From Physcomitrium patens (lineage: Eukaryota; Streptophyta; Bryopsida; Funariales; Funariaceae), in contig NC_037258.1 in the NCBI RefSeq assembly GCF_000002425.4, forward strand, positions 18,966,704-19,030,703: a DNA stretch of 64,000 nucleotides, read 5' to 3'. Both the position numbers and the translations under genes were made by a program. Position 1 is the stretch's first letter. Each line of letters starts with the position of its first letter. Shown here in pieces: positions 48,361 to 59,178 of the stretch. The notes beneath the pieces are model-generated. The model saw only the letters and a list, made by a program, of their open reading frames with translations. It did no database searches and had not been told where the DNA came from.

Positions 48361-51060
48361 TATACAATATGCAATTCAAAAGTTTCAACAACTGTGTAAA
48401 TCCAAATCAGAGTATCAGCAGGGTACATGGAAGTGATGAGCATATGAAACCTATGAAGAAAAATCAAGAATAATGTCTAATGCCAGCACAACCATTTTTA
48501 AAGACATTAGATATAATAAAGATAAATTTAAAATAAGCTCATGTAGTTGATATTTCTAATTTTTTGAAGCATTACAATTTATTTATTCATTTATTTTGAT
48601 ACATATACAGGTACAATTTATTTATTTACTAACATTGAAATATGTAATTTATTTTTTGTGCAAGTCTATTTGATTATTGTACAATACGATGCTATCATAT
48701 ATATTAAATATACAATAAGCAAATAAAATAGTTTATCCCTACTATTATTATGAGAATAAGTTAATATATATAAACATAAGAATTGATGTTTTTGTTCCTA
48801 CATTTCATCCCATGTTCCTAGTCTCCAGCCTTTGTTTCCATCTCTTGTTCCTTGTGTGGATTGGTTGCTACCTTCTTTGAGCCTAACATTGATGTTTGTA
48901 AGGGGGTACTTGGATACTACTAGAATTACTTAGATACTTTTTAGTATGTGTTACTTCGATCAATGAAGAGTGAAGGTCAATTTCTCAACAATGCAACTCT
49001 CTGAGGAGGTCATAAGAAGATCACCAAGTATTATATGGTGAATTGGCTATCACAGATTGTAAGTCCCATTGCCAATTTTTGGTGGTAAGCAATTGGAAAA
49101 GAAGGTTGGTCTTGTGTCAATATATGTAACTTTGCAGGAAGTCTTAAGAGCTAGTAACCATTTTTGACAAGAGGCAATGACCTTGGTATTGTCAAGTCAT
49201 TCTCTCATTTATTGGAATGTGGAATGGTGAGAAATATTTGCCCAAGTTGTTCAAGCTTTGCTAGATTGATCAGTGATGTGATGGTCATTGTGCTTGATCC
49301 CTATTGCAAGGAAGTATAGGACGTATTTGTAGTATGGGCCGAGGAGTTCTAACATCCTATGTTGGAATGTAAAAATGGAATTGGTCAATACATTATGATG
49401 TAAGAGACTTCGAAGAATTGGAGACAAAATATGCTAGTTTATGTTGATTGCATGCAAGGAACATTGGGAGACAAAGAATGAGGAATGAGAATGGAGATGA
49501 GGGAGGAAGGGGAGGGGGTGGGGGGGATTTTGAGACGTGGAATAGGGAATAAGGGAGGGTGAATGGAGGAAGGAGACAAGAGATAGAATGAATCAATTAT
49601 GAAATTGTTAAGAAGAGATGTGGTTTTAACAACTCCCTAATAATATTGTAGTTTTTTTAATTGTAAAAAAATCAACAATTAGATGAATTAGTTTACAATT
49701 ATATTAATAATATTTGGTCATTTAATTTGTTATTTATGTGTTTGATAATCTTCCAATATTTTTTAACAATTCAAGTTTAACTATTTTGATACTTAATATT
49801 TTCTATGTAGTAATGCTACTATTAACTTTATAAAGAAGATTTAGTAGAAATTAGATAATATGCATGTAAAAACTATATAATTTTTTTTTTGATATGTCAT
49901 TTTTAATATAATTTATTTCTTATTAAGTAATAAAATAAGATCTAAACTAAGATTAATAAGACATTGTCTTTTATACTAACCTGAAAGAAATAAAAATAAA
50001 CCTTTTGATAAAGTTATTTTTTTTACTTCTTCTTTTATGGTCTTCTATAAAGATATTTTTTACTTATATGCTTAAGAGTAATTTCTTTTTCATTATTGTA
50101 GATACATTTATCTAGAATACATATTAAAAGAATAGTTAACAATTGAAAACAAGAACTTACAAAAATATTTATTTATTTTTATTTATTATAATATCTTATT
50201 AAATAATTCATATTCCATTCTTTACAATAAGTAGAAAAATAAAAAATAAACATTTTCTTTTGTACCAATAATGGTTGAACTTTATTTTTCTACTAATAGA
50301 ATTACAAACTATAAAATAATCAATATATATCTATGTTAAGAAACTAAATTATTTAATTTATGTATTAACTATTATGATTAATAAAAAAATTCTATTAAAA
50401 GGTAATTAGAAAGAAGTTAAATATATAACAAAAATGTAAATCAATAAGGTTTGACCATAATATGGTAAAAATATTGGATAATTAAAAAAATACAAGACAA
50501 TAAAATATAAGATAAAAAAGATAAAACATAATTGAAAAAAAATTGTCAATTACTTACCATATGAAACTAAATTCAATTTGAAAGAATACATTATTTACAA
50601 TTAATTTTAAAAACTACATGCCAAAGAAAGTCAAAATAATGCACAACATTGTAATAATAATTTTTTATGTTTATCTTTATAAAACAAATAACAGATATAA
50701 AATATCATCAAGATAGATTTACATTTAAATAAAAAAATCTCAATATTATTATGATTCAACCATAATTCCAAATTTTATCAATAATACTTTTTTGTCAATT
50801 TTAGCAAACAATCTTTGCATTGTTTCAGTTTTCCACATTTGATAGATAAAACCATTTGAAAGAGTTCATATGTAACATTGTAAATACATTCCCCACTTTG
50901 AAAGGCCCAAATCTGCATAATAAAGAAGAGAATTCAAATGAAAGATACTCAATCAAGACAAACAATCTCCATTAACAACTCCTTTTGTTGGTCAAAATTA
51001 TATATTTACTTTGTCAAAGGGAGTGCACATGAAATATCTCCGAAGTCCAGAAAGGGAGAT
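48361..51060. other. AT-rich spacer
   Basis: Mostly AT-rich with long T and A runs and a purine-rich stretch (49420-49600: GGGAGGAAGGGGAGGGGGTG). Bases 48880-49400 are less AT-rich and may be a decayed hAT or other transposon remnant, but no domain could be shown. Confidence 0.4.
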
Positions 51061-51398
51061 TGGTTGGAAATGACAAGAACTATTTTCATGTTCAATAGCA
51101 CAAACTTCTGCTAATACTACATATGCTTACAAGTTTTTCTTCTACAGGAATGCAAACCCGGAACATTACCTGTTGTGCTCTTGCTTAAGTAATTAACCCA
51201 CTGTGTTTCACGGATGAAACACCCAGCAATATGGGAGTGACATTGCCTGCTTTGCTCGGGGTTGCAGAATTCCAAGGCTTGGCAGGATTTTAGGGTCACA
51301 AGTGCAGTTCCACGACACCTTAATGCACTATGAAAAACAGGATCTTTCAATCTCGAGAGCACATACTCTAATAGATTTCTCATGCTTCACATTTTTGT

Positions 51399-52399
51399 TC
51401 AGTACAAGAAGGGTATAAGAGCCTTGCGATTCCTGGGATAATCATTGAACTTCTTATGATACCACTCGTGATGGGTCTTCGCACGGGGTCCTAGATTTGC
51501 AAGAGTGGACAGAAAGAAGAAGAACCCAGCAACCGAGTTCGTCGCGATCGCCCAGCCAAGCCACTCGATTATCTCGCAAAAATAGTTGGGACATGTGATG
51601 AACTCGTACAGAAACCCTCTTGGAATCTTGTATGACCGGTCTTCCTTGTGGTCCCTCAGATTCAGCAACACATTGTCAGCCCAGATATTACCCAAAAATC
51701 CTACCAGGAAGATCGCGACGCCCAGCAAGAATTGTGGGCTTGTCAGCCACGAGGAAGGGTAAACTCCAATGTGGGATATCCACCGTGCTTGAATGTATGA
51801 ATTGTATACATTGAAAAAAAATCCTGAGGCCACTACGGCGGCTGGCATGGCCTTCCCATCGGCTCGCATGCGGAAGGGAAATACAAGCGTTCGGTGGAAG
51901 TAATGCATTTGATGCATTCTGGTCAAAAGAAGACATCACTACTGAGATTCAACCCCACCAATCCAAGATGATGATCCACCATGCAACCCTCTCACAATCA
52001 TTCAGCTGGCTAGGAATCCGAAAAAGTGGCAAACAATTAAGCACGATACTCGATACAGGTATGTTTACATACACACACACGGTGCGATGAATTCAAATGC
52101 TTTTGCAATCGAAACCCTGCCGAAGTTGTCACAAGACTGTACCTTAGGAGGACATGGGGAACATGCTGCAAGTGAAATTGGCCCGCGTGGTAGACAAGTG
52201 CCATAACGAACAAAGCTGGCGATTCCATGATAATCCAACCCTCTCGCACCGGCACGCTGAAACCCCAGCCCCTCCGCACATGGCGCCCGTATGGCGCAGA
52301 CAAGCAGAAATTCACTAGAACGAACATGATCGCAGCCATGGCGAAATAACCCCACAGCGCGATCGTGTACCACTCCTCATCGCCCGCGGCCTCCTCCAT
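51399..52399 (-). CDS. DET2: Steroid 5-alpha-reductase, DET2 family
   Basis: Two exons (52399-52143 and 51918-51399) with a 224-bp GT-AG intron give 258 residues, close to the 262 of Arabidopsis DET2. The N-terminus has SAPYGRHVRRGWGF (34-47) and a membrane segment before it. The middle has MHYFHRTLVFPFR and YNSYIQARW. The C-terminal steroid dehydrogenase domain has RGFLYEFITCPNYFCEIIEWLGWA-type wording (CPNYF 195-199) and ends RKALIPFLY. Known reaction: NADPH-dependent reduction of the delta-4 bond of 3-oxo steroids, such as campest-4-en-3-one in brassinosteroid synthesis, in the ER membrane. A purine-rich GAGGA tract lies in its leader. Arabidopsis DET2 has no intron. Confidence 0.94.
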
Positions 52400-52423
52400 C
52401 GTTTCTACCTGCTAGGAATCACT

Positions 52424-52477
52424 CTCCTCCTCCTCTTCCTCCTCCTCTTCCTCCTCCTCGTCGTCGTCGTCTTGCAA
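52424..52477. repeat. CTCCTC/GTC trinucleotide tract upstream of DET2
   Basis: On the minus strand this is a GAC and GAGGAA-rich purine tract 25 to 80 bases before the DET2 start codon, probably in the 5' leader. It carries a stop in the DET2 frame, so it is not part of the protein. Confidence 0.75.
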
Positions 52478-52559
52478 CTCACACTCTCACCGTGAACACA
52501 CCTTCGCAAACCCTAAATCTCAGTCTGTAGCCTAATCTCCACAAGAGCGTGGAAGCCTC

Positions 52560-53500
52560 ATCAACATTTTAAGGCATGAGAATGTTGCGCTTTTTCAGTA
52601 TAAACTGTGTGCTCCTTTGATACACCCACATGCAAAAATAGCTCGCATGTCTCCGCAGTCGTTCCAGATTGATTCTTGATAGTGGGCCACTTGCTGATTC
52701 TGCAAAAAGTTTGGTGTAAAACATTTACTGCATGCGCGTATTTTTCTTTAGAGAAGTTATCCTATTGTCGAGATAAACAAACAAATGTTACCTGACAAAA
52801 AATTAGTAATGAGTGATTTTTTTAATGTTTTTGAGTAATTTTTTTCTGAAGAATTATGAAGTAGGTGGTATGTGATGTTTCATTTTGTTGTTGCATTGGA
52901 AACCCAATATTTTTTTTTTGTGCAACATAGTACTGTTATTTCTATGATTGAAATGAGGATCATTTATAAAATACTGATTGAATTTCAAAAATTGTCTATT
53001 TTATAATAAAAAGAAAAGAAAAAAAATTATATGAAAAACAGGAAACAAAGAAATGTAAACTAGTGTTTTTATTGGCCAATTATTTTTGTGTTATTAATTA
53101 ATATATTAATTTTTGTGTACATGAGATATTTTCAAAACAAAAAAGTATTAACTAGAGTTTACATAATATTTGGAAAAAATATCAGAATGAAAAAAATATT
53201 AACTAAATTCAAAAGAAATAATTTAATAATTAGTATTTAATGAACGATGTCTTTGATATATATATGTATGTAGCAAAAACATCTTAGTTGATTAGGCATG
53301 ATAAAAATTAAATGCTCTATTCAACTTTTGGTACAAAGCAAGATTCCTGAAGGCTAGACCTAAATCACACCTCAATGATTTGCTTGAACACGTTATTTCC
53401 AAAACAAAGCAGATGCCACAATAAAATTACTTATATATAATAGAGTTGTGCAATGACCACAATCTCGATAAATTTTTCACAAATTACACAAAATTCAAAT
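52560..53500. other. AT-rich spacer between DET2 and the NmrA-like gene
   Basis: AT-rich with no open frame of note. The first 150 bases probably carry the DET2 promoter. Nothing else was recognised. Confidence 0.45.
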
Positions 53501-53828
53501 AGTTCAAACACTGCTCCAAAATGGTCCACAACATACTCCAACTTCCACCTAAAACCCTCACATCTCTTCATATCGTTTCAGTGGTAACATCTATCGTCGT
53601 GACAAAGAAATGCAATCATGTTGGTATGTCACAAGAAATGAGACAAGTTTTCGAACCTTGGCAAAACATCCTGTCCAGATGCTACCCGTCATTATTCATT
53701 CGGCACAAGACTGAGGGTATCCATGAAAATAATGTAAGATCACTTGCAAAATTAAGATTGAGATTCATCAACAAGATACCGGCATATATTAAAAATCAAC
53801 CACGCGTTTGTATCTTCACTGTAATCCC

Positions 53829-56443
53829 TCAGTATTTGAACCCATCAGCGTAAGTTCTAGAGGTATCGCCCCAGTGGGTAAGCTCCAGAAATTCACTGAA
53901 AGTAAGCAATCCTGGAAAACGTCGGCGACAGTCAGCAATGTTTGCTTCATAACCTTCCTCGGAGAGAAACTTTGCTATTCTGTACAGGTCTCTGGAGCAC
54001 ACAAAAGAAGCGTTGTCAAGTTCTCCATATCCATTCTCTAAGAGCAAAGTTTTGTTCGTGTGAACGTGGCGAAATCACCACTCATAATATAAGCAATTTC
54101 ACAAGTTCAACAAGGTGTTATTGGAACACATCATGTTTGACACGCATTTCAAATCCGAAATTTCAAAGCTCGCTAAGATCAGCGGAGTGCTGTGAGATTG
54201 CGCATAATGGAAGTACTGGTAACTTGCCTGTTCAAGAACCAAAACAAGAACTTCGGAGGGCTGAAATGGCTCACACTTGAATTCTGAGCTTTTGAGTAGG
54301 CTTCACACATTTGTGCTGGAGTAAGCTCATCCCCTGCCAGCTCCAAACTTACTCCACCATACTCCTCTGGCTACGTAACATCACTAGTCAATTAGACGCA
54401 GCTTATGTCCTTCAGTGAAACTTCATAAATGGTCCTAAAAATCGTGAACAATGTATGGATTTCAATGCGTTACCAACACAAGATTATGCACTAGAATTTG
54501 AAGTTCAGATACAAGTATGCACGTACATCCTTCAAAGCAATTCCTGCGGCTAACCCCATGTCTTTGACTGAAAGCAGTTGTAGGGGCTTGTCACTCGGCA
54601 TGCTGAAAGGGAAACTCCCCTGTAATTATGAGCAAGAAAAAGAAAGATGAGAGAGTCTTCTGTGAGAAAACAAGTTCGAGAAAGAATTATCCCGTGAGAA
54701 ATCGAAACTGAAATCACACACACAGACTCAGAATGCTTGGCGTTCGCTTTCCATACCCGGTGTAAGCCGGATACGAAACAGAGACATGAACTTATTAGAA
54801 CTTCTGCACACTGAACAAGAATGGTGGATGTCTTCAGCAAATGCACTTTTCCTTCCTATATTTGTAATTTCACCGTAACTTGACGACCCTCATGATAGTG
54901 CTCAGATGATAAAATAACCAAATGGCAGGCAAAGCGGACACAAGAGGCCGAAAACTTTAAATGGGGTTTCGTAAAATTTAATAACCTTCAAGATTTGAGG
55001 TCTTGTGTAAACCTTCCAAAACTCTTCCATAAACATAGTTGCTCGAAGATTGGTAGTCCGTATGCCTGAGTCCCGAAATATCTTTTCGATGTTGAACTTC
55101 TGTTCCACCTGAGAAATTCCATGCCCAGCACCTCCTACAGGAACAAACTTTAACAATAAACTTACTACCCTAGAGGCGTTCAAACATGTAAGTGCACAAT
55201 TATTTACACCATTTCAATCCTGTCCTACGTGTTGTCACTCTCAGGAGATGCTTCACTCACACACATATCAAGGACAACATCAGAATAAAGATGCATACAG
55301 GTTGCAAATCACAAGGGAGACAGAGGATGAGTAGCCATAACACTAACATTGAATGATAGGTGCATTCGTCTCTCAATATATTACACCTCGTTGGGATATC
55401 TGGTGGTCTGGTGAAAATATTACACAGGCCACCACAATATCTTTTCCCGTAATTTCCACAAGCAATACCTGAACTATTATAAACGATGTGTTCGACACCC
55501 GCAGAATCAGCAGCTTTAACTAGTCTCTCCGCTCGAACTTCACCTGCTGGATCAGCCTGCGCACCATCTTTGCTAGTAGCATGGCAATAGATGGCCCTTA
55601 CTCCTGGCAAAAATGACAAGCGAGTAGTTGAAAGACGTCTGACGAACATTCCATGACCATAGCTCAATTTGCAGCTTAAAGCTTCCAGTTGTTCTGGCTA
55701 CAATTGATCGAACCAAAATTAAATCTTCAAAACCATTTACTGTGCGAACGTTCGAAGGGGCAATGTTCTGTGATGTGTTGATTCGAGCTTTCGTCCAGAT
55801 AATTCCTAAGCAACCTTCAAATTGACCTACCTTTCATGACCTCGCTCAAGCTATTCGCATCGTCCAAATCTCCTGCAATTGCCTGCGCACCTATTCCCGC
55901 AAGATTGCGAGCTGCAGCACCTTCCGGCGAGCGAGTCAAAAAGCGCAGCCTCGAACTCTCGATTCCAGAAGCGAGAAGGCCATTCACGGCAGATCTCCCA
56001 GTCCCACCAGTAACCCCAACCAACAGAATTGCGTCATTGTTCTGTCCCTGCTGCATCATAGAACCCGCTGCTCTCGCTATCAATTTCCTTGCACCTCCAC
56101 CGCCAATATTTCTACAGTGACTGACCAGCAAATTCTGCAATGACTCTACAACAAAGCAATCGAATCCTGTACTGAGCGCTGGATTCTCCAATGGCTTGCA
56201 GTAATGCACGCGGTCGTTGCAAGTGTAGTACCCTAGAATTTGCGGGGAATGGGAGGTCTGGATTCTCGATGCAGGATTTCTTGATTCCCACAACCTTCGA
56301 GACGATTGACTGCCTGTAAGATATCCACAATCACGTGCTGAGCCAAGAAATTTTTCACTACAGATCGGGACAATGGATGCGATGTGATGATCCACTCCTG
56401 GGGGCTTCAGTGCTGCGAAGCACGACGCAGAAGCAAGCGCCAT
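53829..56443 (-). CDS. NmrA-like NAD(P)-binding Rossmann protein
   Basis: Six exons: 56443-55831, 55603-55469, 55134-54986, 54619-54527, 54370-54228 and 53991-53829. They keep one frame and give 431 residues. The Rossmann glycine motif GVTGGTGRS is at 143-151. The atypical-SDR/NmrA pattern follows (VEHIVYNSS, GAGHGISQVE, FMEEFWKVY, then SFPFSMPSDKPLQLLSVKDM). The end is FPGLLTFSEFLELTHWG. NmrA-like proteins bind NAD(P) and act as redox sensors or reductases. The substrate here is unknown. The first 130 residues have no match and could be an organelle-targeting region, or the true start may be M129/M130, giving about 303 residues. The last intron starts GC rather than GT. Confidence 0.87.
53992..54227 (-). 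other. GC-AG intron of the NmrA-like gene
   Basis: The 5' splice site reads CAG|gcaagt and the 3' site ctccag|A on the minus strand. The AG|GCAAGT context is the usual one for the minor GC-AG class of U2 introns. Only this donor joins the NR and DLYRIAKF residues in frame as the protein family requires. Confidence 0.8.
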
Positions 56444-57350
56444 AGCTGCACCTCCAACGCAATCAGCGTGTCAACCATGGCCAAGTTCCTCATCTGGACA
56501 CTACCACATGCTGAATTGACCACTGCCGCTCTCTCTTACGGATGAATGACAGCATCCGCTGCTCGCGCCAGCATCCTTTTCTCATTTGGGATTTCACTGT
56601 TGGATTTTCAATGAAAATAACCAATTCAGGAATGCTACATATTGTTTTAACGCCAAACTTGCTGATCGACATTCTTTGTGCATAAAAAAAAATTAAAAAA
56701 CCGTTAAAAGGTATAAAGAATTCCATGAGAGTTCTCTTTGCTCAATAATTCATTTCCTTGAAAAACTTAAACGTCCAAACTAAGTAACTGGATCCTTAAA
56801 TCCCAAAGAAGGAGTATGGAAAGGGTAGACTCAATTAAAAGGTGGAACTGGAAACAGGGTGATAAAAATCCCTTTTGCACTCTCACCCTGCGGAAGGAGC
56901 TCGTCGGAAGAGGGCAGCCAGATGGAAGAGGAGGATCCGACATGGATGAAGTGGAGCTTAGCATGGATCGTCTCTCCCGCCATCCTGATGGACACCCGCC
57001 TTCTCTCCATTCAAATCCTTCCACTTTCAAAACCAGCTTCTCACGTGCCCGACTCGTTCAGCACCTCGCAACCGATTCTGGTTAGTTGCTCGTACAGTAA
57101 CCGGGAATCTCCTTATGGCCCTGTTCTCATGAAAAACTTGTTAGAATACTGTCGTTCCACTTAATCGATCGAAATAGATGATGTGCAGTCTAGTGAATTT
57201 GAATATGCTCTGCTGAAACCTTCGAAACTTCGGTTTCATTGCCCATGCGATTGAGGTAGTGGAGCGAGGGGAGGTGTTGGGAAGGGATGGAAATAGCGTT
57301 TTCGTGGTGTTGTGGTTTGGTGATACAGTTACGGGGTGGCCCAGAGGGTG
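56444..57350. other. Intergenic region right of the NmrA-like gene
   Basis: Presumably holds the NmrA-like promoter near 56,450-56,700. Overlapping open frames at 56767-57164 on both strands show no domain. No gene is called. Confidence 0.35.
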
Positions 57351-57354
57351 AGTC

Positions 57355-57753
57355 AAGAGGCTGAACCTGGGACGTTGACGTGGACTAGGGAGTTAATGGG
57401 GTCGATTGGGTTGCAGCGAAGTGAAGTGAAGTGAAGGCTGGATTCATTCCCCCGTTCTGGAGAAGTGAAGAGATCGGGGGAGGGACACGAGGGAGGGAGG
57501 AGGGTGTTGAGGCGCGAGCGCGGGCGCGGGCAGGTGGTGGGCGTTTTGGAGAGGGTTTAGGACGGGGCAGTACGGTTGAGAAACATCGCATCAAGCGGGA
57601 TTCTCGGGCTCCGGGTAGCGGTGGCGAGATCGAAACCTGCTGAGAGGCACCGGTGGTCTAATTGTAGAATAATACCCTGTCACGGTACAGAATTAGACTT
57701 TATTCCCAGCAGTGGCAGACAACGAGTACCGTGGCTGCTGGAATAGCTCAGTT

Positions 57754-57770
<17 letters not shown>
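57355..57770 (+). repeat. tRNA-cassette duplication, copy 1
   Basis: Aligns with 58230-58617 (offset about 855 to 875). The shared content is a GGGGTCGATTGGGTT word, GGCTGGATTCATTCCCC, a G-rich GAGGGTRTTGAGG stretch, a tRNA-Gly-like sequence and a tRNA-Asn sequence about 85 to 90 bp after it. Confidence 0.8.
57647..57717 (+). pseudogene. tRNA-Gly pseudogene (anticodon position now GTC)
   Basis: Matches plant tRNA-Gly(GCC) in the 5' half (GGTGGTCTA, GTAGAATAATACCC, CACGGTACAGA). The loop reads CTGTCAC rather than CTGCCAC, so the anticodon would be GTC (Asp). The T arm is destroyed (TTTATTCCC in place of GGTTCGATTCC), so it is unlikely to be functional. Confidence 0.75.
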
Positions 57771-57786
<16 letters not shown>

Positions 57787-57810
57787 GAGGTTCGACCCCT
57801 CCTTCTAGCG
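57737..57810 (+). tRNA. tRNA-Asn (anticodon GTT)
   Basis: A 74-base cloverleaf. The acceptor pairs GCTGGAA with TTCTAGC (one G-U) and the discriminator is G. The D arm is GCTC…GAGC. The anticodon stem TGTGG/CCACA has loop CTGTTAA (anticodon GTT). The T arm is GGAGG-TTCGACC-CCTCC with an intact B box. There is no intron and no encoded CCA, as expected for a nuclear gene. It translates AAC and AAU codons. Confidence 0.93.
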
Positions 57811-57905
57811 GATCTAGTGCGTTTCGCTCAATCTGTCGAAGTTGGGGACTCTATTACTGTACGTGTACTTCGATCCTTACGTTTTGCTATCTACTATAGT
57901 GATGT

Positions 57906-58083
57906 AATGTACAAATCTGAATGGTAGTTGTTCTAGTTTATTTCTATCTTATAATTATCTTTTCTTTTCTTATGTTTCCTATTCTTTGTCATTGAATGTA
58001 CAAATCTAAATGGTAGTTGTTCTAGTTTATTTCTATCTTATAATTATCTTTTCTTTTCTTATGTTTCCTATTCTTTGTCATTG
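57906..58083 (+). repeat. Tandem duplication of an 89-bp unit
   Basis: Two adjacent units (57906-57994 and 57995-58083) differ at about one position (CTGAATGG against CTAAATGG). It is recent, AT-rich and lies between the two tRNA cassettes. Confidence 0.92.
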
Positions 58084-58500
58084 ACACATCAATATATTGT
58101 CTTTTGTTCATGTCTCTTATCCTTTGACAAGAATATTAACTTATTATGGCTATTTTCTTAAAAAATTGAATGGATCAACCCAGTTCTTGAGAATCATAGA
58201 CGTGTTTTTTTAGATTGAGGACAAAGGGTGGATCAAGGGCTGAAACTGGGTTGTGGATGATGGGAGTTGATGGGGTCGATTGGGTTACGGTGAACCAAAG
58301 TGAAGGCTGGATTCATTCCCCATTCTGGAGAAGATAAGAGACCGGGGGAGGGACGGGAGGAGGGTATTGAGGAGCAAGCGCGGGCAGGTAGTGGGTAGTT
58401 CGGAGAGGGTGTAGTGTGGGGCAGGCGCGCAGGCAGTCGTGGGAGCGGGCAGCATTCTCGGGCGTTGCGGGGCGGTGGCGGAATCGGCCTCTGCTGCGAG

Positions 58501-58571
58501 GCCCCGGTAGTTTAGTAGTAGAATAATACACTGCCACTGTACATGCTCGAATTCGAATCCTGGCAAGTGCA
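58501..58571 (+). pseudogene. tRNA-Gly-like pseudogene (GCC)
   Basis: Keeps a GCC anticodon in loop CTGCCAC and a tRNA-Gly-like D arm. The acceptor ends (GCCCCGG and CAAGTGC) and the T arm pair poorly. This copy has kept the Gly anticodon that the other copy lost. Confidence 0.6.
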
Positions 58572-58584
58572 AAGTGCCAAGCCT

Positions 58585-58617
58585 GCTGGAGTTATTTGGT
58601 TGGTTAGAATGTGTGGC
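58585..58617 (+). pseudogene. Truncated tRNA-Asn remnant
   Basis: GCTGGAGTTATTTGGTTGG, then TTAGAATGTGTGGC, matches the first 33 bases of the intact tRNA-Asn with changes. The anticodon and 3' half are missing. Confidence 0.7.
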
Positions 58618-59178
58618 GACGGGATTCTACAGAGAGAATACAGGCGTCTTAGAGGTTCTCACCGAGACCGAGGGCATCCAAAGGAAACCGCAAAACATAC
58701 TCACTTTGACACACGGACAGGAGCAAAAAATAATGGACCCAACTATCGGCCCGTACCCATGTAGTCAATGAGACCATGCTTCACATGCGGGGACAAGTTG
58801 TTCTGAAACACAAACATGTCAATCCACTTCGGGAGTGGGAGGACGCGTGCTGGCTCTTCACATGGTCAAAATCGACCACACACCCACCTTTATGCACAAT
58901 CACAGCATTAATCAAATACGATGAGGAAGTCTGTACACTGCGTAACAACACCAGGCAATAGTGGGAAATACTCCCCATGAACATACAAGAAGACCTTGGG
59001 CGATGCACACAGGACGGAACACAAGCTTGGGACTTAGCTTCAAGTGAACCACTAGTCTTCCTTGGCTTTAACACCACAAGACCTACAGGGGCTGCAACGT
59101 CACAACATAACACTACTACCCCGAACAATAAAGATGATAAAGAAGGGAAGTCCGTAACTCTGCAAACGGATAGGATAG

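Larger units (their letters stand above)
58230..58617 (+). repeat. tRNA-cassette duplication, copy 2
   Basis: Counterpart of 57355-57770. Similarity ends about 33 bases into the tRNA-Asn remnant. Confidence 0.8.

Noticed and set aside
58776-58961. Open frame as LINE ORF1
   Set aside because: It is just upstream of the LINE endonuclease, but no zinc knuckle or RNA-binding motif is visible, so ORF1 is not supported.
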